Assembly: GCF_042453785.1 (NCBI RefSeq) | Contig: NC_091661.1 | Span: 27,581,501-27,645,500 of the forward strand | DNA from: Malus domestica | Taxonomy: Eukaryota; Streptophyta; Magnoliopsida; Rosales; Rosaceae | Direction: 5' to 3' | Length of the DNA: 64,000 nt | Part shown: in pieces, positions 24,080-36,277 of the stretch | How positions within the stretch are numbered: the first letter of the stretch is position 1 | Layout of the letters: each line of letters opens with the position of its first letter | Notes under the pieces: generated by a model | The model's database searches: none | The model's input: the letters and a program-made list of their open reading frames with translations, nothing else | Told to the model about the DNA's origin: nothing | Translations under genes and position numbers: made by a program

Positions 24080-25215
24080 ATGGCGAGGCAAAAGCAAAAC
24101 GATGGAGCATACATCAGGAAAGGGCCATGGACTGCTGAGGAAGATGAGGTGCTCATAAGTCATGTGAAGAGAAATGGTCCTAGAGACTGGAGCTCCATTC
24201 GATCCAAAGGACTCTTGCCGCGAACTGGAAAATCATGCCGGCTCAGATGGGTTAATAAGCTCCGACCGAACTTGAAGACGTAAGTAAGCCCTACGAATCC
24301 TTGGAATATTATATAGATATCAAACACTAATTAGTTTTTGTAAGTTTAGTTGACGAGTGTTCATTAATTTGTTATGTTCACGTTTTTGTTGATTATTGCT
24401 GGGTTTTTGGCAATTTAGTAGTTGTAATCTGTATTTTCTTGCTTAAGATTGACGCTAACAAAAAATGTGAACTTGAACAACAAAGTGGATGCAAGTTTTC
24501 TGGAGAGGAGGAGAGGATGGTGATACAACTGCAAGCGCAATTCGGGAACAAGTGGGCGAAAATTGCGACGTATCTGCAAGGCAGAACGGACAATGATGTA
24601 AAGAATTTCTGGAGCGCTCGGCGAAAGAGGTTTGAGAGGATTCTGCAGAAATCGACATCCTCAAACTCCCAAAAAAACAAGGGGAAGAGCCTTGTGCATC
24701 ATGAATTTCCAGTGGATAAGGTAAGGTAGCATTGTTCTCAAATTTCCAAGACAAATTTTTTCAAATTAACAATTGTGAATTCTCAGGTTTCTTCTCATCC
24801 AAGCAATTGCTTTTTGAATTCTGAAGAGTTGGGAATGGTGGATCTACCGGATTTGGTGAAAGCGAACCAACTGCTGAATGTGGAAGCAGAGCAGCAGCCC
24901 ATGCTTGAGGCCACGCCGATTAATATGATCCCGTCTTCTGATTTCCCACCACACTTATCTTTGTCTCAGCTTCCTCAGCCCCAACTAGACCTCTCATTTT
25001 TATCAGGATGCAAAGAAATTGACCAGGACCCTATCGTTCTGAACTTGCTGGACGTGTTCGGGCAGGATATCCCACCTCTTGGACTGGAGGAGAATGTTCA
25101 AGGTAATAAGTTAGGAGAGCTTAAAGACCTTTCGACCCCTGACATTTTCTTCGATGAATTCCCACCTGAGATGCTTGATTATCTCGAAACTCTTACAAGC
25201 TCGTCAGAGTTATGA
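24080..25215 (+). CDS. DUO1: R2R3-MYB transcription factor, DUO POLLEN 1 (DUO1/MYB125) type
   Basis: Three exons (24080-24279, 24486-24720, 24787-25215) join in frame to 287 aa. The R2 repeat spans about residues 12-63 (KGPWTAEEDEVLISHVKRNG, PRDWSSIRSKGLL) and R3 about 66-115 (FGNKWAKIATYLQGRTDNDV, KNFW). The tryptophan spacing is typical of plant MYBs. The acidic C-terminus ends PEMLDYLETLTSSSEL, like the activation region of DUO1. DUO1 switches on sperm-cell genes in the male germline of flowering plants and is needed for generative cell division. The exon structure and miR159-like site also fit DUO1. Its neighbours are unrelated in function; from memory the Arabidopsis gene (At3g60460) lies elsewhere. 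Confidence 0.88.
24188..24208 (+). promoter_or_regulatory. miR159-like target site within the MYB R2 coding region
   Basis: The 21 bases from tggagctcc to gatccaaa match the complement of miR159 with about three differences, one of them a G-U wobble. They encode WSSIRSK of R2. Arabidopsis DUO1 is an established miR159 target, which supports post-transcriptional control here. Confidence 0.8.
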
Positions 25216-25707
25216 ATTCCTGGGAGTCTTGTGTAACTGTTATTTGGTATGAATTCTGGGACACGATTGTTTGATACACTAGAAATGAAGATTAGAACTT
25301 GTTTAATAAATATTCTGTTTAATTGTTGAACATGACGAAAATCGCTTCTTTATACAATGTGCTAGTGCAATATACTGCAACCTGAGTCCATAAACTCAGT
25401 GTTCACTGATCTTATTAAGAAATTTACATAATCAATGGTGATGAAATACATTTTCCTAATACTAACTACCCAAAGTAAGAAAAAAATGCCAAAACCAATC
25501 ACAACATCCAATTCAGTATTAAATCCAAGCTTTTTTCACAGCTGCACCAAACAATTCATGGTCTACCATGCTCCAACTCGAAATAAATTTTGAACCTTCG
25601 TAGGACTGGCAAAGGTCATAAATTCTTCTACTTTGTAATCATCGTCTCAGCCAGATCTGGTTTCAGTCTCAAAGCGTTAGTCAGTTAGACTGCCCAAGGA
25701 ATTTGTA
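25216..25707. other. Convergent 3' ends of MYB and RhoGAP genes
   Basis: About 490 bases between two stop codons facing each other. It should contain both 3' UTRs. On the plus strand, aataaatattctg at 25306 may serve in polyadenylation of the MYB transcript. No other gene is seen. Confidence 0.5.
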
Positions 25708-28474
25708 TCATCTCCAGATTGTTTCATTAGCATCTGTGAAAATTGCGTTGTGATGTTCCATGAGGCACTGGACAACCTCAATGGCGCCGAAGTCCATGGG
25801 CACGTCATCATCCAAGGGGATGGAATCATCTACAGCATCACCTTCATCTGAATCCACAATAAAAAAAAAATACGCGCAAAAGAGATGAATATGTTCTTTC
25901 GAAAAACCAACAATATAACACCTTTAGTTCACATAATTTCTCTAAAATAGAAATAGGTTGCTAATGAAGAACCGCTCACCAGAAAGCATGTCCCATGCAG
26001 TATAAGTAGGCTCAGGATCCAAGTTCTTCCTGGAAGGACCTTTTGACAGTTGATTCCAATATTTCCTATATAGGTCCGGTGTTTTACCCTTCTGCCAAAT
26101 TATAACAGGGGCCATCTCCATCGCGAGACTTTGGGTGCTCATCTGTGTACAGTTAACAACTATTTAAGCAAGCTTATCAACAATTCAGGCTATGAACAAC
26201 CCGCCATGCATACAACACGGAGAGAGAGAGAGAGAGAGAGATGCTTCCTGCCTTGTTAAGAACTGACTTCTGGCTAACACGGAACAGTAATGCAGTGACA
26301 AATTCTAGGGTTGTGTAGTTGACTGTAGGAAGCCTCCTGAGCATGTTTCTTATCGCATGTATGCTGGATCGAGCACCTTTGATCTCATTATAAAGCTCAA
26401 ATGTGGTTAGTGGCTCAGGAAGGGTAGCTAGGTAACATTTGACTAGAGCCGCTACGTCAATTGGGTTTACACCCTCTGGTAATGGTGCATTTGAATCTGA
26501 TATTACAACACTAGATTAGTGTCATCCAAATAGAACTAAGAAAATTATGTTTCAAAGCAATAAATAAAAAGAAGTTATACACACTTCACATACCTTGGTT
26601 GTACAGTGAAACCAGTTGTTGAATGACTTTTCTATCTCCCTCGCCTTTAAATAGATATGGTGTATTTAGTCCTAGAAGTCAAAAACATCACGAACAAGTT
26701 AATCATACTTGCAAAGGAAATCAAAGTAATATATGTGTAAGTGATCATACATGCACCAGAAGTGTATAAATTAGAGAAGTATAGACTATAGAGTACCTGA
26801 TAATATGAGATAATCTGCACATCTGACCAAAATTTGAGGAATGGGCCTACTAGATTGTTGCCGTTGAACAATAACTTCAATCGGAACTCCAAAAACTGAA
26901 AATAAAAATTTAAATAATTATCACCATTCACCATTTAACCCAAGATTAAAAGCAACTACCATCCTGATACAGTTTATCTTGACACAGAAACCACCAAATT
27001 AGGGAGATGCAGAGGATCCAGAATTTCACCATTCTTCAAACAATGCTAACTATAAAAAACCTGAGTCATTTTCTATAAATTCTCAGCTACAAATTTCACC
27101 TTACAGCTATAAGTACAAATACATTTTAGGGGGAACCCCGTGTAACAGAAGGTCACGTGTAATACTATCAGAAGTCAAAGAAACAAAGCTTTCAATGTTT
27201 CCTCAATCCCAACTTCGTCCACCAGCACTAACTGCTACCCACTATCTCATCTCCTACAGTTAATATGTATATTCCTTGCTTGTTGATTCCAGAGAAAAAC
27301 CAGACATGGGTCACTGGAGAAGAAGTAGCCAGATAGCCAAACAAGCCACAAATCCTCAACAATCCCCACTATAACCCTCAAAACCAAATGTAGTACAGTA
27401 TCTCAGTTTCAAATTCCATCCAATTTAACACTGTAAATCTCACAGATAAAAAGCTGTTTCCAAATATTACAATTAGGGGTGTGCTATCCACACACCCCTT
27501 GTTAATTTATGTCATTGATCTTCTTTAATTTAGTCGATCCGACAACTACAAATTAAGAGGGTGTGTATGAAGTAAAAAGGGGTTTGTGAATAGCACACCC
27601 CTACAATTAATGATGCTAGGCAAAAAAGGATATGGAGGGTGTAGAAAATCCAAGAAACTTACCGTCGGTGCTTGCAACACCCTGAAAATGAAAAGAACAA
27701 GATTAGACTTTCAAAATATGTATAACAAAGAAGAAAAAGAAAGGTAACAATTGTTTCAAAATTCTATACCTTCTGCCATCTTTCGATATCACTCAAAATG
27801 CTTTTGCTCTTTTGGGCAGTCTTCTTTGCCACCTGAAGGAAAAATCACCATTTCAAATGTGTCAGTGATGAGTTCAACTAAAAAACATGCTCTAGGCACA
27901 CACTTAGATTGTCAAGCTCAGGAGCATTTACAAGTCAGGGTTTACGATCAATTGCATTCACCGTTGGGGTTAAAGAAACAGAAAAATAGTACGATACGTT
28001 CAGTGACTTCAGTCTAAGTTCAAGTTGGATATGAATCATTATCACCTAACAAAGTTCTAGCCAGTTTACCTCCTCAACTTTTATCTTCCCAACAGAAACC
28101 TTTTCCTTTGTCTCTGATAAGCCCTTCCTAAACAATGTACCAGTTGTTGCAGCAGCAGTTATAAGGCGTTCCTGCACAGCATGTCTTGTAGCTGGTTGCT
28201 GAAGAATCGCCCATCGACTTTTGAACATTGACCCAACTCGTTCTGCCACATCAGCAACATTCACTTTTGCATCTTTAGTGACCTCTCCAACAAATGTTCC
28301 AGCTTCTTTAATCTTCACCCCTGCATTAAAATATAGTTGGCTATAGTCAAACACCAATCTTTTTCTTAGAAAATGATTAAACAATAAAAAACGGTGTAAT
28401 CGGAAGGTACCTGAGGAAGAAAAGAATTCGGTAGCTGTCTCTTGTGTGATGGGGGGTGAGAACGGGAAAGCCAT
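25708..28474 (-). CDS. RhoGAP-domain protein (At5g61530-like)
   Basis: Nine exons: 28411-28474, 28070-28320, 27770-27832, 27663-27681, 26797-26895, 26594-26671, 26252-26496, 25980-26142 and 25708-25847. They join to 373 aa with consistent phases, including a 19-base micro-exon. The N-terminus (AGTFVGEVTKDAKVNVADVA) is a helical region specific to this family. The GAP domain runs from about residue 130 to 310 (PIPQILVRCADYLILSG, then SLAMEMAPVI). Proteins of this domain stimulate GTP hydrolysis by ROP/Rho GTPases. The usual arginine-finger position (F-R-x-x-G) reads FKGEG, with Lys174; from memory Arabidopsis also has Lys there. The intron after AACAAG starts with GC. A hAT MITE sits in intron 4. 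The C-terminus (ETIWR) matches the family. Confidence 0.92.
26220..26241. repeat. (GA)n microsatellite in RhoGAP intron
   Basis: About eleven ag units directly downstream (on the transcribed strand) of the GC splice donor. On the transcript it reads as a CU-rich run. Confidence 0.9.
26250..26252 (-). other. Non-canonical GC-AG splice donor
   Basis: The exon end AACAAG is followed by GCAGGA on the minus strand. Reading frame and protein similarity (LNK joined to MSTQSLAMEM) require the splice exactly here, and no GT donor fits. GC-AG introns make up about one percent of plant introns. Confidence 0.75.
27468..27609. mobile_element. 126-bp hAT-type MITE in RhoGAP intron 4
   Basis: The element 27476-27601 starts GGGGTGTGCTAT and ends ATAGCACACCCC, inverted termini with further internal ggggtgtg-type repeats. 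It is flanked by a perfect 8-base duplication, tacaatta, at 27468-27475 and 27602-27609. It is too small to code for anything. Confidence 0.92.
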
Positions 28475-29968
28475 TGTAGCAGTTGCAGAGACCAGAATCA
28501 AGTTGTAAAGGCAAAGACCAGTTCAGCCTGTTTTGAAGGGAACAGATGAAAAATATGTCAAAGAAGATCGAAAGCCACTACTTTTCATAGGTTCTACAAA
28601 TTCAAGAAAAAAAATTGCAATAAATCACAACGGTTTCCCTCTTTCGTTAAGAAAAACCAGCTTTAATTTCACAGGCAGTAAGTCTCTTGAATCCATTTAT
28701 TAACACGAACTCGAAAACCAAGTTAAACAATAAATCATCAAAGTTTCCCTCCACTCCAATAAATCAACGTAAACAATAATCTTTCTAAGTCAACTGTTTG
28801 GCTGGTGAGAAAATGAAAGAAAGTCAAACCCCTCCCCCCATCATTCCCAAATACAAAATTTCTCAACTTAAAATTAAAAAAAATTATGATCTCAACTCAG
28901 CCAATCAGCTCGAATCAATTCTCTTTCACTGTAATCTGTCTAAAGATTATTCCCTTTTCATCAAATTTTATCCAATTATCAAAACCCAGTTCCTACTAAC
29001 TACATACAAAAATTGGCCAAATCAACATCAATCAACCTGATTAAAATTTTAATTACAAATTGAAAAGAAAAATAGTACTAATACAGCAGTAGTTGAAGAA
29101 AATTTTAATTTAGTTTCCACTAATTAAAAACAAACAAAAACCCCAGTTTTAATCAGTGAAATTCGAGAAAAGATTACCTCTGTGGGGCTTGCTGATCAAG
29201 GAAGCTGGAAGCGAGCAAATAGAAAAATCCCTTCTTTTTAGAGAGAGAGAGAGAGGAGAGAGAAAGTCGTCCTCTCTAGAAAATTCAAAAAAAGGCGCTT
29301 GCCTGCGATTGGTTGGGCATTCAGTGGGGTAGGCGGAAGAATAGTATGACGTCATGTAGGCGCTAACTGGCGAACACGCGGACTGGGACCCGCGTGTGAT
29401 CCTGGAGGTTTTTTAACTGATATAACCGTCGTGTGTGCAGACTGAGATTAACACTTTTGTTTGGTTTAAAGTTTAAAGTTAAGACAGAGATTAACGTATT
29501 CTTTTGTTGAAAGTAGACTGAGATTAACATCCCCCTGTCCCCACCTTAATCCTTGAATATTCAACTTTTTAATCAAACTGCCTGCGTCAAGGGCCCCACT
29601 CCACTCCCACGTTGTTATCTTTTCTGTTATGGTGACGATGTTACGTAAATCAAGGGTGAGGATTGAGGGAATCAATCAAACGGTTGACAATAAATAAGAA
29701 AGTTGGAATAATAAACCTGCTCATAGCAGGTAAGGGAAGGAATAAGATTCTCTTAGGATCCGTTTAACCGAAAAATTGAACACTTAGGAATTAATTTTTT
29801 TGTTTACGTTCATCTTTTTTATAGGAATTTTAACGAAATGTTTATAGTACTGTTTATTTTAACGAAAAATTATATTTTTACACTAAAAAGTCAATCATGA
29901 TACTATTCACTTTATTTTTTATTTTATTCTTATCGTTAAAACTCAAAGTTTTTCGAGCTATTTTTATT
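28475..29968 (-). promoter_or_regulatory. RhoGAP 5' UTR with leader intron, promoter and spacer
   Basis: A donor at 29177 (GAG/GTAATC, minus strand) and an acceptor at 28528 (AAAACAG/GCTGAA) define a probable leader intron of about 650 bases. The first leader exon, GA/CT-rich, lies near 29180-29290. Upstream sequence to 29968 is AT-rich, with a dispersed-repeat-like stretch at about 29750-29950 (cgaaaaatt / aacgaaaaatta). No gene was found. Confidence 0.5.
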
Positions 29969-29973
29969 AGTTT

Positions 29974-30222
29974 TGTTGTGACATATGTTCTTATCAATAT
30001 GTGATTGTGTAAATCCTAAGTAGAGATAAAATAGGAATCCTTTGGGATCTAGAAGATCTTTCCTAATATACTTTGTATTACTTGGAGAGCAAGTTTCTCT
30101 CCTCCTAATTACTATAAATAAAGGCACAAGGACTGGGGAATTAACACACAATTCCTCAAACCTATTCTCCATTCTCTCTTCTTCTCTTTGCCGCACCTAT
30201 CTATTAAATATAGGCCACAACA
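29974..30222 (+). repeat. 5' LTR of the Copia-type element
   Basis: 249 bases, TG...CA. It contains actataaataaagg (TATA-like), followed by a CT-rich stretch. Reading base by base I see no difference from the 3' LTR. Confidence 0.95.
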
Positions 30223-32549
30223 CGTTATCAGCACGCTCTTCACGCTGTGCTTAGAAGAATTTAAAGAGAATTTATTCGTCTACAATCAGGGGAGTATTAC
30301 GTTTCAATTATTTTTAATTGATTAAATCTTGATTTTATTGAATTCATATATTGTTATTGATTCAATTTATTTTTCTTCTTATGTTGAACGTGATACAAGC
30401 TTGAAGATGAAAGCCGAAATTGAAGAAATAATTTTTCTGCATCAAACCAGTTCATTCATATCATCACGCAATCAGGTTCTTCCAAAACAACGGCTTTTAA
30501 CTCGATATTTTTGAAGCCCTGATCGCATGAACATTCACCATGATGCATGACCCAACTTTACGTTTAACGTATTTTAGATTCTACATAAATTGTGTATGCC
30601 TCATAACCAAAATTGCTGCAATTATGTGAATTTGATATTTGCCATGAATTGAAACATACATATGTAAATGCATTGAAACTATTATTTTGCATATGCATCA
30701 AATTACATATGTGTTTCATTGAAATATATATACTATTGAATTATATATGCATATAATTGAATTGAAAAAAATTGAAAAATTAGGGTTTCGAGACCCTAAC
30801 CAGCGAGCTGCAGGCTTTAAGCCGCGCCGCTTTGTAAGCCATAGGGCTGCGATGCACTGGAGCATAGCTCTGCTATGCTGAGAACCCAACACGATGCCGT
30901 TTGCGTCATCCCCAACCCATAAAACATACCCTCACCGGAAGCCGAGACCATGGCGTTGCCATTTTTTTCTAGATTTCACGACCTGCAGTCGTGATAGTTT
31001 GGGGTTTCATCGTCGACTACAACGATGTTATTTGAATTTCCGTTGAAATTCAATACTAAAATCGAAGATTCCCGAATCGAATCCCTGGGTTCCACACTTC
31101 CCCGATGTCGAGGACCCTCCTCCGTCGTTATGATTAGTTCTTGGATGAACCACCATGCCTCGAACTCACTCCTAAGGTTCCCCGTGCTTCGCCGTGCCAC
31201 AACCTCAGAGGACAGTCGCCTGAAGCGACACTGGTGTTCTTCCCCGGCTATACACACCCAATAAGACTGGGTTTGTGACCCATATTTTTGGGTTGGACCC
31301 TCTCTCGGTCTTCCTCTTTCGCCTTGGGCTCACGCGTCGTGACCCAAACATTTTTTTTAGGACCTCCTATTTTGGCCTTACTGTTTTCCACGGCCCGTAT
31401 AACAAAAAAAATAAAAATAAAAATAAAAATTCTTGGGCTTGCCTGAAGCAGCCCGCGCGATCAAAAAGCAAGGATTTTTTTTTTTTGGCTGCCCACAGCA
31501 GCCTAGTCTTTTTCTGTGGGCCTGCAGCCCCACCCGAGACCCCTAGCCCAATTTTTGGGCCTAGGTAGAATGAACCATATTTTTATTAAGCGACCCCGTG
31601 GACTTATTTTTTTTGGGCTCCCGAATTTTATTCGCCTAATTATTTTAGGCCCAATGGGTTTTATATTTTTTCACCCACATTTTAATTTGGCCCGAAGTCC
31701 AAATAAATTAATTCAATTATAATTATCCACCTAAAAGTTATATTTTTGCACATACTTGTTGCATATTTGCTTGCATATATATTTGTGTTTGCCTGCAGAT
31801 ATTATGAACTTAAAATTCATACTTCCGAACCCGAAGTTTCGGAAAAGTGCCATATGAACCTGAAGTTTCTTAATGCGCAACACTCATGTTGAGACCCGAA
31901 GTTCTCCATGCTTAAATCCGTTTAAACCAAACCATGTCTTAGAACCTGAATGTTCTAAATTTGTTGTTTATGGAAATTTTATTTCCTAAAACACCAATCA
32001 CATTCTTGTTTCCTCCATTCAGCGTATTGTCGAACCGTAACAAGTTCGATTTCACTGATTTGGAAGTTTCGAATAGTAAACTACTTTATGTGGATACAAG
32101 ACGTGAATAAGCATCCGTCATGATCCTTATTCGAAGAATTATGCCTGAAGCATATCCAATGGAAGTACTCCCTGCTGAGGACTCTATGACTCTTCAAATC
32201 CGTTATGGACTGTTTCAAATCATGCAAAGATGAATTTTTGCCTGAAGCAAAACATGATTGAAACTGTTACGTCCATGAATAGGTACAATTCTCGTAGTCC
32301 ATTTGTGAGACTCATTTTGCTCCACCTAATACATTTGGAAGAGCGAAATTTGACATGGACGGCCTATTGGCCGAACCCCATTGTTTTTTTTGGTTTATTT
32401 TGTGAATAATTTATTTTGTTCTCGGATTTAAGATTAGTGTTTGGATGTCACCATTATTCTCGAATAAAAGAGTTAATTAACGAAGATTACCACATGTGAC
32501 TACAATTAACTCATGGTTAGGTATGTTTTGTGGGGAAGTTAGCTGTCTG

Positions 32550-35290
32550 GTTCTATGCTAACTTCATACCTAATCATCCCCCGACAACCTTTCAGGCTTA
32601 TCCAACCTGATTGTGGGGCATGGCACTGCCCTATATTGTCCAATGGTATTAACTTTACCATAAAGGGAAGCCTTATACTCACTTCGTTCCGGAAGAACGC
32701 ATTTTTGAGCTTTAAGGATATTCGAGAGTATTATTACCATATTGAAACCAATGTAGAAAAATGGAGTAAAATTCCTTGGCATATTACCATTTTGCACTTC
32801 TTACGAATATAGTTAAATGCATATTCTAGAGAAGATGGAACGCTTAACGAATGGATTACATCCATTCAAGTCCACTATGTGGCCGGCCAGAAGCCCGCGA
32901 TTCCTAAGGAATTTTCGCTATGGATGTACGTTTGGGATATCTAGGATGATTCGTGATGCGCCGTTTTGGGCATCCTTTTACCAGAAGTAAAGAAATCATA
33001 CCTGGACACGTATTATACCTTAGCACCCTCCATCTTTTTACAAAGGATTCAAATGGGACATTTGTGGATAGATTCAACCACCCTACGGACCATTTAAATA
33101 TTCTATAGTATTGGTTGATGCTTCTACACGTTTGTCACACGTGTGGTTGTTGTCCACAAGTTGCATTCTCCACACTGGTAGCTCAGATTAACAAGCTCAG
33201 GGCTCACCACCCTGATTATCTGATCAAATTTATTTGATTGGATAAGTTGGAGAATTTACATCGACATTTACATCGAACAATTTAAATCTCGATGGATATT
33301 GCATGTCGATTGGGTTTTTGAAAGTTGAACATCCAGTCCCATGTTCATACCCAGAACGACCCAGCAGAAGTATTCATTAAACGCCTTCAAATGATTGCGT
33401 GGTCGACTGGTCATAAGTACCACAGTTCCCGACCTCTGCTTGGGGCCATGCAATATTGCAAGCAACCATGTTGGTCTGCCTGAGGCCCGTCACGACCCAA
33501 CCTTATAAAGCGCGTGTCAGTTGGTTACCAGATACGAACCCGACATATCGCATCTGCGCGTCTTTGGTTGTGCGGTCTATGTGCCATTTTGCGCCGCCCT
33601 TACGTACAAAAAAACAAAGGGGTCCTCAGGGAAGGATGGAAATCTATGTCGGTTATGATTCTCCTTCTAATATTCGTTACTAAATAACCTTTGACAGGCG
33701 ATCTCTTTACCGCTCATTTTGCGGATTGTCACTTTTATGAGACAGTCTTCCCGTCGTTAGGGGGAGATAAGAACGTCACCGTTCCTAAAGAACGACGCGA
33801 ATTATCGTGGACGTCCCCACTATGTCTCATATCGATCCCAATCTAGATCGTCAGAGTTTAACCAGACATTTCCTCTGATCTAGAAAAAGTGACGAGATCA
33901 CATATACCAGCTGCAAATGTGCCTGCAAAGATGTGTACCAAATGTACTTCGGACCTTTGTCCTGAAAGTAGGAAAGCCACAATTATGGCCGACCCTCGTA
34001 CATTGGCGGCTAGCCAATCAATCTATCTTATGCCAGAAGCATGGTAGATCACTCGGTTCGAGGATTCACTTCCCCAAAAGAGGAGGAACGTGGCACAAAT
34101 GAATCCGCCCCTCGATCGCTGTCTCAGACCTTTTCATCTCATGAGATTAAATCCGGATTACTCCCGAGACCTGAAGTTCTTGGTCCAGTATACTAGTTTG
34201 GATGAGATATGGAATTGGAATGAGATTATCATAAATGATGTTTCATTTATATGGTATCGACATAAATGAAAAGCGACGATAACGAACCGCGTTCCGTTGA
34301 TTAATATCAACGTAGAATTGATTGGTCAACTAAAAGAATCAATCTATGACGAATGAGATGAATGAAATAGTGCAATATGACGCCTTGTGGCGCAAGGTTT
34401 CTCTCATACGCCATGTGATTGATTGCAGCATTACAAACGTGGTTGTAGTATCTCTGGGATCGTGATATGAACCTACATGGAGTTTCCAAAGGACTTACAT
34501 GTACTGATTCAAATAGTTCTAGACCACAAGAACATCCTCTTGATTCTCAAGCGGCCTTCACTTTACGGATGCAGAACTATCCGGGCAGATGTGGTATACC
34601 CGTCTAAGTGAATATTTGATCAGTTAGGGATATATGCCCCTGCGTGTATAAAATCCGAAATTGCTAAAGTTGAGAAAATTAACTCGCATATCGGACTATA
34701 AGATGAATGATCTTGGGAGAACTTGACATTACCTCGACCTGAAGTTTCGAGCTAGTTTTGATGGTATTCTGGTCCACCACTCAAACTAGACCCAGAAGGT
34801 GTTACGTCTGAGTATATCCTGATCATCTATATGCTAGATGCAAATGAGACCTTTACGGAGGGTATGGAGCATAAGGTTCCTTATTGGAACGTGAGGCAGC
34901 CATATCTAAGTACCATTGGCGTTTGTTGTACTTAGCTCAAATGCACTAGATCAGACATCTTATGTGCTGATAATCTTTTGGCATAAAGCAGCACTGCGCC
35001 TAACACGCCACCACCAAACTTGGTGTTAAAGACGTTTTTCTGTTACTACGGATTTGGGCTTATTCCCTATGCATCTCAGAATAGATCACACCCCCTTGAT
35101 CTTCGGAATGATGCCTACCTTGTGGGATTCGCTGAATCAGACCATTTGTCTGACCGCACAAGGTACGTCCCCGCATGGTTATGTCTTTACCATTAAGGAA
35201 CACCGCAATATCTTGGAGGTTAACTAGATAGACCTTTTTGTTGCGAAACTTTGAATCGTTCCAAGACTCACTATATCTCATCACGTGAAA
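32550..35290 (+). pseudogene. Decayed gag-pol remnants of the Copia-type element
   Basis: Short plus-strand stretches are recognisable. An integrase C-terminal piece at 33590-33700 (GPQGRMEIYVGYDSPSNIRY) is typical of Copia. At 34813-34850 a segment EYILIIYMLDANE sits where active elements have a YVDD catalytic box, and here it reads YMLD. A degenerate RNase H segment lies near 35080-35200 (GFAESDHLSD). Stops and frameshifts separate them, so no polyprotein can be made. Confidence 0.7.
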
Positions 35291-36023
35291 GATGTAGTCG
35301 AGAATTCTTGTTGAGCATATTCAAAATCCTTGCGATTTTCATCCATCGTTGAGTCCCAACAACGATCCATGAATACAACGCTGTATGTATCGACCAGATC
35401 ATGATACATCCAACAAAGTCAACAACAAGCATATTGTGTCTACATCAGCATGAGCATCAGAAGATTGAAGTCAAGCAGTCCAATCCCAGACAACTTTACC
35501 GACATCTACACAAAGTCACTACCAAAGTCTACCTTCCAGAAGCTTGTCCAATGAATTGGTATGCGTAACTTTCTCATTTGTAATGCTTGTAGTTTCATTT
35601 GGAAGTTTTGTCAAACTCAGGGGGAGTATCTAGAAGTATACTCACTTGATCTTAATGTACCCTTTTTCCCTACGATTAGGAGCATTTTTCCCACTGGGTT
35701 TTTGCTACCTAACTAGGTTTTAACGAGGCACCCATCCTGGGCTGATCATACCCTTGTGAGCTCTTCTACTTGCGTCCAGAAGACGTATAGTTTTGACTTA
35801 ATGCAACTTCTCACTTTTCTCCTTAGCCTATGGGCTTTTCTCCCACCTTGGGTTTTGCCATAGTAAGGTTTTGTGAGTTTTACCACTCCTGCATTCTTCC
35901 GTCTTTTGAGACTCGCATTCGCTACTTGTGCCGACTAAACGAGACGATTTCATCCACTACTTCTACATTTGCCTGAAGATCTGATGCGCCATCTACTTGA
36001 GTATTTGCACACTCAAGGGGGAG

Positions 36024-36272
36024 TGTTGTGACATATGTTCTTATCAATATGTGATTGTGTAAATCCTAAGTAGAGATAAAATAGGAATCCTTTGGGATCT
36101 AGAAGATCTTTCCTAATATACTTTGTATTACTTGGAGAGCAAGTTTCTCTCCTCCTAATTACTATAAATAAAGGCACAAGGACTGGGGAATTAACACACA
36201 ATTCCTCAAACCTATTCTCCATTCTCTCTTCTTCTCTTTGCCGCACCTATCTATTAAATATAGGCCACAACA
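36024..36272 (+). repeat. 3' LTR of the Copia-type element
   Basis: 249 bases, apparently identical to 29974-30222. Preceded by the polypurine tract aagggggag and followed by the target duplication AGTTT. Confidence 0.95.
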
Positions 36273-36277
36273 AGTTT

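Larger units (their letters stand above)
29969..36277 (+). mobile_element. Copia-type LTR retrotransposon with identical LTRs and decayed interior
   Basis: The element spans 29974-36272 (about 6.3 kb) between the 5-base target duplications AGTTT (29969-29973 and 36273-36277). The 249-base LTRs begin TGTTGTGACATATG and end GGCCACAACA. The interior begins cgttatcagcacg (primer-binding region) and ends with a purine tract (aagggggag) before the 3' LTR. No open frame longer than about 100 codons exists inside, so the element is non-autonomous. Confidence 0.93.

Noticed and set aside
28798-29040. Open frame in the RhoGAP leader region.
   Set aside because: It lies in the predicted 5' leader intron and its Asn/Lys/Ile-rich product looks like AT-rich noise.
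30042-30254. Open frame repeated at 36092-36391.
   Set aside because: It is simply the LTR sequence read in one frame, present twice because the LTRs are identical.
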